The notes under the pieces were generated by a model, which was given only the letters and a program-made list of their open reading frames with translations, did no database searches and was not told where the DNA came from. Of a stretch of 6,810 nt of DNA, positions 1 through 5,396 are shown in pieces (within the stretch, counting starts at the first letter, position 1; each line of letters starts with the position of its first letter). This stretch comes from Paracoccaceae bacterium (GTDB lineage: Bacteria; Pseudomonadota; Alphaproteobacteria; Rhodobacterales; Rhodobacteraceae), in assembly GCA_018222665.1 (NCBI GenBank), contig JAAEZW010000095.1, forward strand, positions 1 through 6,810, written 5' to 3'. A program made the translations under genes and the position numbers.

Positions 1-14
1 TGTTCGGCCAATAG

Positions 15-33
15 ATCCCGTATTAAACGGGAT
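15..33. terminator. Perfect 7-bp hairpin downstream of the metal-binding protein gene; possible terminator
   Basis: The arms ATCCCGT (15-21) and ACGGGAT (27-33) are perfectly complementary around a 5-nt loop. The hairpin lies about 40 nt beyond the stop codon of the minus-strand operon, where a terminator is expected. Read on the minus strand it is followed by CTATTGG rather than a T run; on the plus strand it is followed by only TTTC. It is therefore a weak intrinsic terminator in either direction and may simply be a 3'-end-stabilising stem. No gene is recognised in 1-72. Confidence 0.35.
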
Positions 34-72
34 TTCGGGTTCATAAAGGACAACTTTCATCATGCGCTAGAA

Positions 73-960
73 TTAGTTTCTTTCCAAGGCAGTCAATAAC
101 GTGTTTAGGTTATGTTCAAACATTGCCAAATAACTGGTCGCTGGTCCGCCGCGTGCAGACAGCGCATCAGAGAACAACCGTCCCCCAATGGTTAGGCCCG
201 TTTCATCCGCGATTTGTTGCACCAATGCGGGACTTGTGATGTTTTCAACGAATAGGGCGGCGGCACCATCTGCCTTAAGTTGGTCGATCAAAATAGCTAA
301 TTCTTGTGCGCTTGGTTCGGCCTCTGTGTCAATCCCAACGGGGGCCAAGAATGTCATGTTATATGCATCCGCCAAATATCCAAAAGCATCATGCGCCGTC
401 ACAACCGTTCTTTTGTTTGCAGGGAGGTTTGCAAGCGTGGCCTTGTTCGCGATATCCAGCGCTAGCAATTGATCCACATAAGCTTTGCGATTTGCCTCGA
501 TTATATCCCCTTTTGCAGGGAGTTTTTCAGATAGCGTCGCTGCGATATTGTTCACATAGATCACACCATTCAGCAGGGAATTCCATGCGTGTGGATCTGT
601 TTCACCATCAACGGTTACAATCGTAACACCTGCGGTGGCCACGTGGACTGATGCATTGGTTCCTGATTCAGAAATCAAGGTGTCAGACCATGTTTCAAAT
701 CCCAGTCCATTGACGAAAATGATGTCTGCATCCGCAACGGCGCGGGCATCTGCGACCGAGGGTTGATACACATGTGCATCGGCATCTGGACCCACAATTG
801 TCGTGACATCCGCGTGGTCACCTACAACTTGTTCCACCATATCGCCCAGAATTGAAAAACTTGCGACAATTTTTGTGCGATCTTTAGCAAGAGATGCGCC
901 TGCGTATAATGTAAAAGCCACAATTGTGACTAGCTTCGTTAAGTTTTGTATAATAGGCAT
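73..960 (-). CDS. Periplasmic metal-binding protein of a TroA/ZnuA/MntA-type ABC transporter (candidate cobalt binder)
   Basis: This 295-residue protein is the solute-binding component of a cluster A-I metal ABC importer and should act in the periplasm. Residues 1-25 form a signal peptide: Lys9, a hydrophobic stretch, and likely cleavage after ASLA25. The four family metal ligands are visible: His63 in DAHVYQPS, His124 in DPHAWNS, His190 in TAHDAFGY and Asp265 in LFSDALS. This is a His3-Asp set like that of TroA. The PsaA-type manganese proteins have Glu at the third position, and the long His/Asp-rich loop of many zinc-specific ZnuA proteins is absent. It is the last gene of a four-gene operon. 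Its ATG lies 9 nt past the permease stop, with an AGGG Shine-Dalgarno touching that stop. Family membership is nearly certain. The metal cannot be read from the sequence: zinc or manganese would be the default annotation, but the cobalamin riboswitch at the head of the operon suggests cobalt (inference). Confidence 0.93.
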   Translation of the reverse strand: MPIIQNLTKLVTIVAFTLYAGASLAKDRTKIVASFSILGDMVEQVVGDHADVTTIVGPDADAHVYQPSVADARAVADADIIFVNGLGFETWSDTLISESGTNASVHVATAGVTIVTVDGETDPHAWNSLLNGVIYVNNIAATLSEKLPAKGDIIEANRKAYVDQLLALDIANKATLANLPANKRTVVTAHDAFGYLADAYNMTFLAPVGIDTEAEPSAQELAILIDQLKADGAAALFVENITSPALVQQIADETGLTIGGRLFSDALSARGGPATSYLAMFEHNLNTLLTALERN

Positions 961-969
961 TTTTCCCTA

Positions 970-1827
970 CTAAGGTTTCTTTGTTGCGCTAAATTGCCCG
1001 CGCAGTCCCAGTGGTCCAAACAGAGCTGATAGGACAAAAATTGCGCCTGCCACCAGAATGATTGCTGGTCCCGAAGGCGTTTCGGGCAACACATATGAAA
1101 GCGTTAATCCCAACCAGCAGCTAATCAGCGAGAAAATGAATCCAAGAGCCAATTGCGCGGTTATGGTTCCGGACCAGTATCGTGCTGCTGTTGCCGGCAA
1201 AATCATCAGTCCCACCGCCATCAGAGTTCCCAATGTTTTGAACGCCGCTAAAAGGTTCAGCACCAATAGGAACATAAAACCCTGATCCACAATCCAAGGG
1301 CGTTTGACCTGTGATTCAAAGAATACTGGATCGCATGTGCTCATGATCAAGGGGCGCAAAATAAGTGCGAAAGTTACAAGGCTCACTGTCGCAACGCCGC
1401 CTACCAAAATCATCGACGCATCATCAACCCCAAGGATTGATCCAAAGAGAAAGCTTTTGAGTGGGACAGCGGACCCCGCTGCCGAGAGGATAAAGATACC
1501 GATTGCCAGGGCGATTAGGTAAAGCGAAGCAAGGCTTGCGTCGCTTCGCAAAATTGTGTTGCGCGCTAAATAGGCCGTCATAACCGCAACCCCCAGACCC
1601 GCGATCAGGCCGCCAAATAATAGGGACATCACGGATAAACCTGCCGTCACAAAACCGATGACAACACCAGGTGTAATAGCGTGTGCCATCGCCTCACCCG
1701 CCAGCGATAGGCGGCGCAAAACCAAAAATGCACCAACAGGCGCGACGGAGGCCGATAGGATCGCGGTCACCACAAAGGCGCGGCGCATAAATGCATAGTT
1801 GAACATTTCTGAGAGCAGATCAAACAT
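970..1827 (-). CDS. ABC-3 family metal transporter permease
   Basis: This 285-residue integral inner-membrane protein is the channel-forming subunit of the metal importer. It is hydrophobic throughout with roughly eight membrane segments. It carries the ABC-3 family signature around residues 41-54 (SLAGEAMAHAITPG), the conserved block that follows the PVGAFLVLRR segment. The frame could open 13 codons upstream at 1866, but I chose the ATG at 1827. It overlaps the ATPase stop as TGATG, has a good GGAGG Shine-Dalgarno at 1837-1841 with a 9-nt spacer, and begins where homologues usually start (MFDLL...). The longer start would overlap the ATPase by 40 nt. Length is normal for ZnuB/MntB/TroC-type permeases. 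It is the third gene of the riboswitch-led operon, so the comments on metal specificity given for the binding protein apply here too. Confidence 0.93.
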   Translation of the reverse strand: MFDLLSEMFNYAFMRRAFVVTAILSASVAPVGAFLVLRRLSLAGEAMAHAITPGVVIGFVTAGLSVMSLLFGGLIAGLGVAVMTAYLARNTILRSDASLASLYLIALAIGIFILSAAGSAVPLKSFLFGSILGVDDASMILVGGVATVSLVTFALILRPLIMSTCDPVFFESQVKRPWIVDQGFMFLLVLNLLAAFKTLGTLMAVGLMILPATAARYWSGTITAQLALGFIFSLISCWLGLTLSYVLPETPSGPAIILVAGAIFVLSALFGPLGLRGQFSATKKP

Positions 1828-2576
1828 CAGCGTGTGCCTCCGTTTGTTTGTCCGCGAAACATCCATGATGCCTGACTAGAGGACATGTAACCTTGGGCAA
1901 CCAATCGGTCTGGGGTCAGAATATCGTTTACCGTCCCAAAACTGGCCCGTCCATTGCCCAACAATAGTGCATGTGTGCAATGGTCCAACACTACCGATAA
2001 ATCATGTAAAACCATTATCACGGCCCGCCCTTCGCTTTGCCAAGTTTCCATGACGCTTAGCAAATGTTGTTCGGTATATTGATCGACTGCTGAAAATGGT
2101 TCATCCAACAAAATCAGCGGCGCATCCTGCATTATGACACGTGAAAACAATGCGCGTTGCAGTAGTCCACCAGAGAGCGTGTGTAGGGGTTGATCTGCTA
2201 AATCAAGAATGCCCGCCATTTTAAGGGCCGCATCGACGCGATTTCGGGTCGTTTTGTTCAATCCTGCAAAAGGATTAAAGCCCTGCCATGCACCCATCGC
2301 CGCAAGATCGCGCACACGGATGGGAAAGCGGCGATCAAATTCTGTAAGCTGCGCCAAATATCCAATTTCGGCGGGTTTCCCTGTTGGCCATTCAATTCTT
2401 CCGTTCATCGGAGATTGTAGGCCCAGCAGCGTTTTTACAAATGTACTTTTCCCCGATCCATTTGCGCCAACGACAGCCAGTATGGAACCCGGTTTGACAT
2501 CACAGTTGAGGCTATCAAACAGCGTGATATCTCCAAACCCAAGGGACAGATTTTTTATGGAAACGACGGGGGGCAC
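1827..2576 (-). CDS. ABC transporter ATP-binding protein of the metal importer
   Basis: This 249-residue cytoplasmic ATPase powers the importer. Visible motifs are Walker A GANGSGKST (37-45), Q-loop Gln76, signature LSGGLLQR (134-141), Walker B LILLDEP (154-160), D-loop SAVD and H-loop His191. The order and spacing are those of the ZnuC/MntB-type ATPases of the ABC-3 system, and the linked permease and binding protein confirm the type. The signature has Leu at the position where Gln is most usual (LSGGQ); variation there is known in this family, so this need not mean loss of activity. The start codon is GTG at 2574-2576, overlapping the stop of the 57-residue gene as TAGTG. No separate strong Shine-Dalgarno is seen, so translation probably depends on coupling to the upstream gene. 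Confidence 0.93.
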   Translation of the reverse strand: MPPVVSIKNLSLGFGDITLFDSLNCDVKPGSILAVVGANGSGKSTFVKTLLGLQSPMNGRIEWPTGKPAEIGYLAQLTEFDRRFPIRVRDLAAMGAWQGFNPFAGLNKTTRNRVDAALKMAGILDLADQPLHTLSGGLLQRALFSRVIMQDAPLILLDEPFSAVDQYTEQHLLSVMETWQSEGRAVIMVLHDLSVVLDHCTHALLLGNGRASFGTVNDILTPDRLVAQGYMSSSQASWMFRGQTNGGTR

Positions 2577-2749
2577 TAGATCACGCTAAGGATCATGGCC
2601 CAGCAAAGACCTGAAACACCAAGTGCGCAGAGCACCAGCGTAATTTGACTGAATTCCGTAAAACAAACCTGCGAGATCTTTTTCGGCTGTGGGATGTCAC
2701 GGATCGCGCCATCATCTACCAAAACTTGTTCAACAGCGCTTCTGCTCAT
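2576..2749 (-). CDS. 57-residue single-helix membrane protein, first gene of the riboswitch-controlled metal transporter operon
   Basis: I do not recognise this protein family. The frame runs from ATG (2747-2749) to TAG (2576-2578). Support for a real gene: an AGGAG Shine-Dalgarno (plus-strand ctcct 2756-2760) 7 nt before the ATG; a stop codon sharing one base with the GTG start of the ATPase (TAGTG), the arrangement of coupled genes; and its position directly behind the riboswitch. Residues 1-35 are polar and mixed in charge, with a PQPKK patch at 20-24. Residues 36-57 form one hydrophobic segment ending at the C-terminus (ITLVLCALGVSGLCWAMILSVI minus a few edge residues), predicting a single helix with the N-terminus probably in the cytoplasm. 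Cysteines lie at 29, 41 and 49; there are no histidines. It is not CbtB, which I recall as having a His-rich end. By analogy with small accessory subunits such as CbiN it may assist the transporter, but that is inference. Confidence 0.8.
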   Translation of the reverse strand: MSRSAVEQVLVDDGAIRDIPQPKKISQVCFTEFSQITLVLCALGVSGLCWAMILSVI

Positions 2750-2755
2750 CGCATG

Positions 2756-2770
2756 CTCCTAATGGGGGAG
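2756..2770 (-). promoter_or_regulatory. Shine-Dalgarno of the 57-residue gene, with possible sequestering hairpin
   Basis: On the minus strand CTCCCCCATTAGGAG can fold as CTCC (2767-2770) paired with GGAG (2756-2759) around a 7-nt loop. This would occlude the ribosome binding site of the first gene. A G-rich segment between riboswitch and gene (TGGGCGGGGT, 2821-2830) could compete for the C-rich strand. This suits a riboswitch acting on translation initiation. The pairing is short (4 bp), so this is a suggestion, not a demonstrated expression platform. Confidence 0.4.
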
Positions 2771-2782
2771 GGTCGTCGCATG

Positions 2783-2797
2783 AATCGCATTGCGATT
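2783..2797. repeat. Perfect inverted repeat in the riboswitch leader
   Basis: The 15-nt palindrome AATCGCATTGCGATT has 7-nt arms around one base. It lies between the riboswitch core and the first gene of the metal operon. In RNA it could form a stem with a small loop. It is not followed by a T run, so it is not a classical intrinsic terminator. It could belong to the expression platform or be an operator for a dimeric regulator; I do not recognise it as a Zur, Fur or MntR site. Confidence 0.4.
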
Positions 2798-2844
2798 TAA
2801 CAAGTCTGACCAACTAGGACACCCCGCCCAGATGAATTGTAGTC

Positions 2845-3023
2845 CCAATGGCAGGTCTCCTGACTTGCGCCTATTCGTGGACTGCACCTTCCCAGATTTC
2901 CATCCAGTGGCACACGCAGCACACCCAAGCGCCTACAGTTGCGGGGGCAGTCATGGAGTTGCAATTCATGCGCACCATGTTCCCTTTTAAATCCTCGGCT
3001 GACTCGCCTAAGATACCAGTTGG
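2845..3023 (-). promoter_or_regulatory. Cobalamin (B12) riboswitch
   Basis: Read on the minus strand, the conserved blocks of the cobalamin riboswitch appear in order and at normal spacing. They are a 5' GGTATC element (3012-3017), a TAAAAGGGAACATGGTG block, the hallmark CTGCCCCCGCAACTGTAG (about 2932-2949), CCACTG followed by CTGGGAAGG, and the B12-box AGTCAGGAGACCTGCC (2850-2865). The ends can close a P1 stem: CCAA-C-TGG at the 5' end pairs with CCATTGG at the 3' end. The family binds adenosyl- or other cobalamins and normally switches off downstream genes when B12 is abundant, most often genes for B12 synthesis, B12 uptake or cobalt uptake. Here the next genes are the 57-residue protein and a three-component metal ABC importer. 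The first start codon is about 95 nt beyond the aptamer. A plus- or minus-strand reading frame across this stretch is incidental. Confidence 0.95.
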
Positions 3024-3031
3024 TGTAGGCA

Positions 3032-3059
3032 TCAATAGAGCAATTTGAGGGTCATTCAA
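3032..3059 (-). promoter_or_regulatory. Candidate promoter of the riboswitch and metal transporter operon
   Basis: On the minus strand TTGAAT (3054-3059) and TATTGA (3032-3037) are separated by 16 nt. They would place the transcript start just a few bases before the first paired bases of the riboswitch, near 3023-3028. The -35 is good and the -10 only fair, so position relative to the aptamer is the main argument. Confidence 0.35.
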
Positions 3060-3128
3060 GCAAAAAGGGCTCCATGAGATAAAAAATGACAGCGATGAAT
3101 GAGGTTTTAAGTTTCAAGATAAAATATC

Positions 3129-3143
3129 TGAGTAAAATAATCA
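3129..3143 (+). promoter_or_regulatory. TGA-N9-TCA iron box 1 (candidate RirA / iron-Rhodo box)
   Basis: TGAGTAAAATAATCA matches the TGA-N9-TCA pattern known for RirA-type iron boxes in alphaproteobacteria. It is followed by GAAATA, as is the second box 27 bp downstream. Only the outer triplets match the palindrome, so alone it would be weak; the matched tandem copy and the iron-transport gene 65 bp away raise its value. Confidence 0.5.
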
Positions 3144-3154
3144 GAAATATAAAC

Positions 3155-3183
3155 TTGACAATATTTGTCAGAAATAGGATATC
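3155..3183 (+). promoter_or_regulatory. Candidate promoter of the iron-binding protein gene
   Basis: A consensus -35 TTGACA (3155-3160) is followed after 17 nt by GATATC (3178-3183), a poor -10 matching TATAAT at three positions. The leader to the ATG would be short, under 25 nt. The -35 lies inside iron box 2, a geometry that would let a bound repressor exclude RNA polymerase. Confidence 0.4.
3156..3170 (+). promoter_or_regulatory. TGA-N9-TCA iron box 2, perfect palindrome over the -35 element
   Basis: TGACAATATTTGTCA contains perfect 6-nt inverted arms (TGACAA/TTGTCA) around TAT and satisfies TGA-N9-TCA exactly. This is the pattern reported for the RirA iron-responsive repressor of Rhizobiales and Rhodobacterales. 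It overlaps the -35 hexamer of the gene for a Fe(III)-binding protein. The site and target agree functionally, so iron-dependent repression is the best reading; the regulator itself is not in the window. Confidence 0.65.
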
Positions 3184-3207
3184 GGCTGTATCAAAGGAGA
3201 CTCAAAC

Positions 3208-4212
3208 ATGAAATTCTCGTTCGTCGTATTTGCATTCACCATGGTGAATGCACCCATCGTACAAGCAGCAGATGTAAACGTTTATTCGTATCGACAGCCA
3301 GAACTGATCAAGCCGCTGACTGATGAGTTTACCGCCCAAACAGGTATCAACGTGAATGTCGCGTACCTTCAAAAAGGGATGGTCGAGCGAATGAAGGCCG
3401 AAGGTCGCCGCAGTCCTGCAGATGTTGTTTTGACAGTGGATATTTCGCGTCTGTCGGCTGTGGTGAACGAGGGCCTAACGCAGCCAGTAGAAAGCGCAAT
3501 CTTATCCCAAAATGTTCCAGAGCTTTATCTGGATCCAAATGGACATTGGTACGGTCTGACAACACGGGCGCGGATTGTTTATGCCAGTAAAGACCGAGTT
3601 TCCGACGGTGAAGTGACAACATACGAAGATTTGGCCGATCCCAAATGGCAGGGGCGCATTTGCACGCGTTCTGGCACAAATGCCTATAACGTTGCGTTGA
3701 CATCTGCAGTCATTCATCACCACGGGGAAGAGGGTGCCAAAACATGGTTGCAAGGCGTCAAAGATAATTTGGCACGTAAGCCCCAAGGCAATGATCGCGC
3801 ACAGGTCAAGGCGATTTGGGCAGGTGAGTGTGATATTTCAATCGGGAATACATACTACATGGGCGCTATGTTATCCGATGCGGAACAAAAAGAATGGGCA
3901 GAAAGCGTTAAAATTCTGTTTCCAACTTTTGAAAACGGTGGCACGCATATCAATATTTCGGGTGTCGCAATGGCAAAACACGCCCCAAACCCTGAAACTG
4001 CACTTGCGTTTATGGAGTTTCTGACCTCTGCCAAAGCCCAAGAAATCTACGCCGAGGCCAACCACGAATACCCTGTTGCCCCAGGTAGCCAAGCGAGTGC
4101 ATTGGTTCAAACATGGGGTGATTTTGACCCAGATCAGGTGAATTTGATGGAGCTTGCCAAATTGCGTGGCTTGGCCCTGCGGTTAACCGAAACAGTTGAT
4201 TTCGACGGATAA
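3208..4212 (+). CDS. Fe(III) ABC transporter periplasmic binding protein, FbpA/FutA type
   Basis: This 334-residue periplasmic protein should bind ferric iron for an ABC importer. Residues 1-20 are a signal peptide with likely cleavage after VQA20, followed by the family start ADVNVYSYRQPEL. Expected metal-site tyrosines are visible: Tyr28 in the first strand region, Tyr160 in SGTNAYN and the twin Tyr216-Tyr217 in GNTYYMG. Cys152 (GRICTRSG) and Cys208 (GECDISIGN) occupy positions that often form a disulfide in this family. Other family blocks are YGLTTRARIVYASK and YEDLADPKWQGR. Length is normal for FbpA/FutA/AfuA proteins. The ATG has an AAAGGAG Shine-Dalgarno (3194-3199) with an ideal spacer. 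No permease or ATPase gene follows; a terminator and a convergent gene do, so this is a solitary gene whose partners must lie elsewhere. Two upstream TGA-N9-TCA boxes suggest induction under iron shortage. The iron assignment is strong from family and regulation together. Confidence 0.93.
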   Translation: MKFSFVVFAFTMVNAPIVQAADVNVYSYRQPELIKPLTDEFTAQTGINVNVAYLQKGMVERMKAEGRRSPADVVLTVDISRLSAVVNEGLTQPVESAILSQNVPELYLDPNGHWYGLTTRARIVYASKDRVSDGEVTTYEDLADPKWQGRICTRSGTNAYNVALTSAVIHHHGEEGAKTWLQGVKDNLARKPQGNDRAQVKAIWAGECDISIGNTYYMGAMLSDAEQKEWAESVKILFPTFENGGTHINISGVAMAKHAPNPETALAFMEFLTSAKAQEIYAEANHEYPVAPGSQASALVQTWGDFDPDQVNLMELAKLRGLALRLTETVDFDG

Positions 4213-4235
4213 GAAAAGGTCTTTTCCATGAATCG

Positions 4236-4265
4236 GAAAATAGCGCCTCATTGGCGCCTTTTCTT
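4236..4265. terminator. Bidirectional intrinsic terminator between convergent transcription units
   Basis: The stem GCGCC (4243-4247) / GGCGC (4253-4257) with loop TCATT is flanked by AAAA on the left and CTTTTC on the right. It makes a classical hairpin with a T tract for the plus-strand iron gene. Read on the minus strand the same stem is followed by TATTTTCC, so it can also terminate the dehydratase operon, whose stop codon is at 4265-4267. Two further short A/T-rich pairings lie just upstream: GAAAAG/CTTTTC at 4213-4226, and TTTTCC/GGAAAA at 4222-4240. Confidence 0.8.
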
Positions 4266-5374
4266 TATGCAGTGTAAACTGCCACAGGCTGTCCCAAGGA
4301 TGCCTCATCCGGATGTACGCCCAGTCCTGGATTTTCGGGCAAATGCAGATGGCCATCGATGTTTCGTGGACCACGGCCATCCGCGATGTCAACGGTTAGC
4401 ATGTCCTGACAGGCCCAGACCGCGCGAATATTTTCATCGGGAATTGTTGCGGACAGATGCAATGCCTCGGTATCGGCAAGCACAGAACCACCCGTTGCCA
4501 TAACAAAAATATCGATGCCATGGGCCAAGGCGATATCGCGTAGGCGGGTGGCTTTGGTCAGGCCACCGACACGGTTCAATTTGATGCCGAACACTTCAGC
4601 CAACCCATCGCGGGCAATCCGTACGCCGTCCTGTAATGTGACCAGTGTTTCATCAACGCTGACCGCGGCACTATGCAGAGGACGGATTGCGGCAATATCA
4701 TCCAGTGTTTCGCACGGTTGTTCAAACGTGACGCAGAGATCCGTTGTTGCCTGCATAACTTGCAATGCCTGCCAACGTGTCCAGCCGCGATTGCAATCGT
4801 ATAGGATGATTTCGTTTTCTGGGCGATGTTCTTCGACGTCCCGAATGCGTGCAATGTCACGCTGAACATCCCCGCCAATTTTCACGGAATGGGCAATATA
4901 TCCCCGTGCACGATAGCGGTCCATAACCTCGCGCGTCTCTTCGACGGTTTTCGCGCCGACCGAGGATGCGATTGGTTTTGGTGTGCGTGATCCGCCCCCC
5001 ATCAGATCGGCGATCGGCACGCCCGCACTTTGCCCCGCGATGTCCCAACAGGCCATGTCAATTGGCGATTTTGCATATAGATGTCCTGGCAAAGCAAGAT
5101 CCATAGCGCGTTCCACGTCCAATACGCGGCGTGGGTCCAATCCCATGATAAATGGGGCCATGGTTTCGATCCCTGCGCGAATACCTGGCCCATGCGCGGG
5201 AACATAAGTATGCCCCCACGGTGTTCCTTCACCCCAACCGACATGACCTTCGTCGGTTTCAATTTTGACCAAAGTGGCGTCAAGGCATTCAAATTTTAGC
5301 CGCCCACCAGACAGCCAATAGGGATACTCAAGTGGTAGATCGACTTGGTAGACAGAGATGCGTGAAATTTTCAT
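4265..5374 (-). CDS. Enolase-superfamily dehydratase, probable cis-3-hydroxy-L-proline dehydratase
   Basis: This 369-residue cytoplasmic enzyme belongs to the mandelate racemase/muconate lactonizing group. It has an N-terminal capping domain (about 1-125) and a (beta/alpha)7-beta barrel. Magnesium ligands are Asp193 (YDCNRGW), Glu218 (FEQPC) and Asp241 (SVDET). Candidate acid/base lysines are Lys165 (HSVKIGG) and Lys265 (GIKLNRVGG), as in the hydroxyproline-betaine epimerase and cis-3-hydroxyproline dehydratase branch. From recall, the start (QVDLP..YPYWLSGGRLKFE), PWGHTYVPAHGPGIRAG, VMATGGSVLADTEALH and the WACQDMLTVDIA end are typical of the cis-3-hydroxy-L-proline dehydratase described in Roseibium/Labrenzia (EC 4.2.1.171), which yields delta-1-pyrroline-2-carboxylate. 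Superfamily assignment is certain. The exact substrate is probable only; 4-hydroxyproline betaine 2-epimerase is the main alternative. The gene starts at ATG 5372-5374, 22 nt after the reductase stop, with no strong Shine-Dalgarno, so coupling to the reductase is likely. Confidence 0.85.
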   Translation of the reverse strand: MKISRISVYQVDLPLEYPYWLSGGRLKFECLDATLVKIETDEGHVGWGEGTPWGHTYVPAHGPGIRAGIETMAPFIMGLDPRRVLDVERAMDLALPGHLYAKSPIDMACWDIAGQSAGVPIADLMGGGSRTPKPIASSVGAKTVEETREVMDRYRARGYIAHSVKIGGDVQRDIARIRDVEEHRPENEIILYDCNRGWTRWQALQVMQATTDLCVTFEQPCETLDDIAAIRPLHSAAVSVDETLVTLQDGVRIARDGLAEVFGIKLNRVGGLTKATRLRDIALAHGIDIFVMATGGSVLADTEALHLSATIPDENIRAVWACQDMLTVDIADGRGPRNIDGHLHLPENPGLGVHPDEASLGQPVAVYTA

Positions 5375-5396
5375 GTGAACTACGATATTTCAGGGC

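Noticed and set aside
1828..1866. Longer start of the permease with 13 extra residues
   Set aside because: It would overlap the ATPase by 40 nt; the internal ATG at 1827 has a GGAGG site and the TGATG coupling, and fits the family start.
2576..2749. Naming the 57-residue protein CbtB or CbiN
   Set aside because: CbtB as I recall it has a His-rich C-terminus and CbiN has two helices; this protein has one helix and no histidine.
3046..3058. TGA-N7-TCA near-palindrome as a third iron box
   Set aside because: The spacer is 7 rather than 9 and it falls in the -35 region of the opposite promoter without the GAAATA flank; probably chance.
2871..3059. 62-codon minus-strand frame and two plus-strand frames across 2790-3048
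   Set aside because: They lie over the cobalamin riboswitch, whose conserved blocks explain the sequence; no ribosome site or recognisable protein pattern.
3117..3129. AGATA-AAA-TATCT palindrome as an operator
   Set aside because: Short and A/T-rich in an A/T-rich region; does not fit a known box and may arise by chance, though it abuts iron box 1.
3502..3786. Antisense frames within the iron-binding protein gene
   Set aside because: Shadows of a well-supported gene; no family features.
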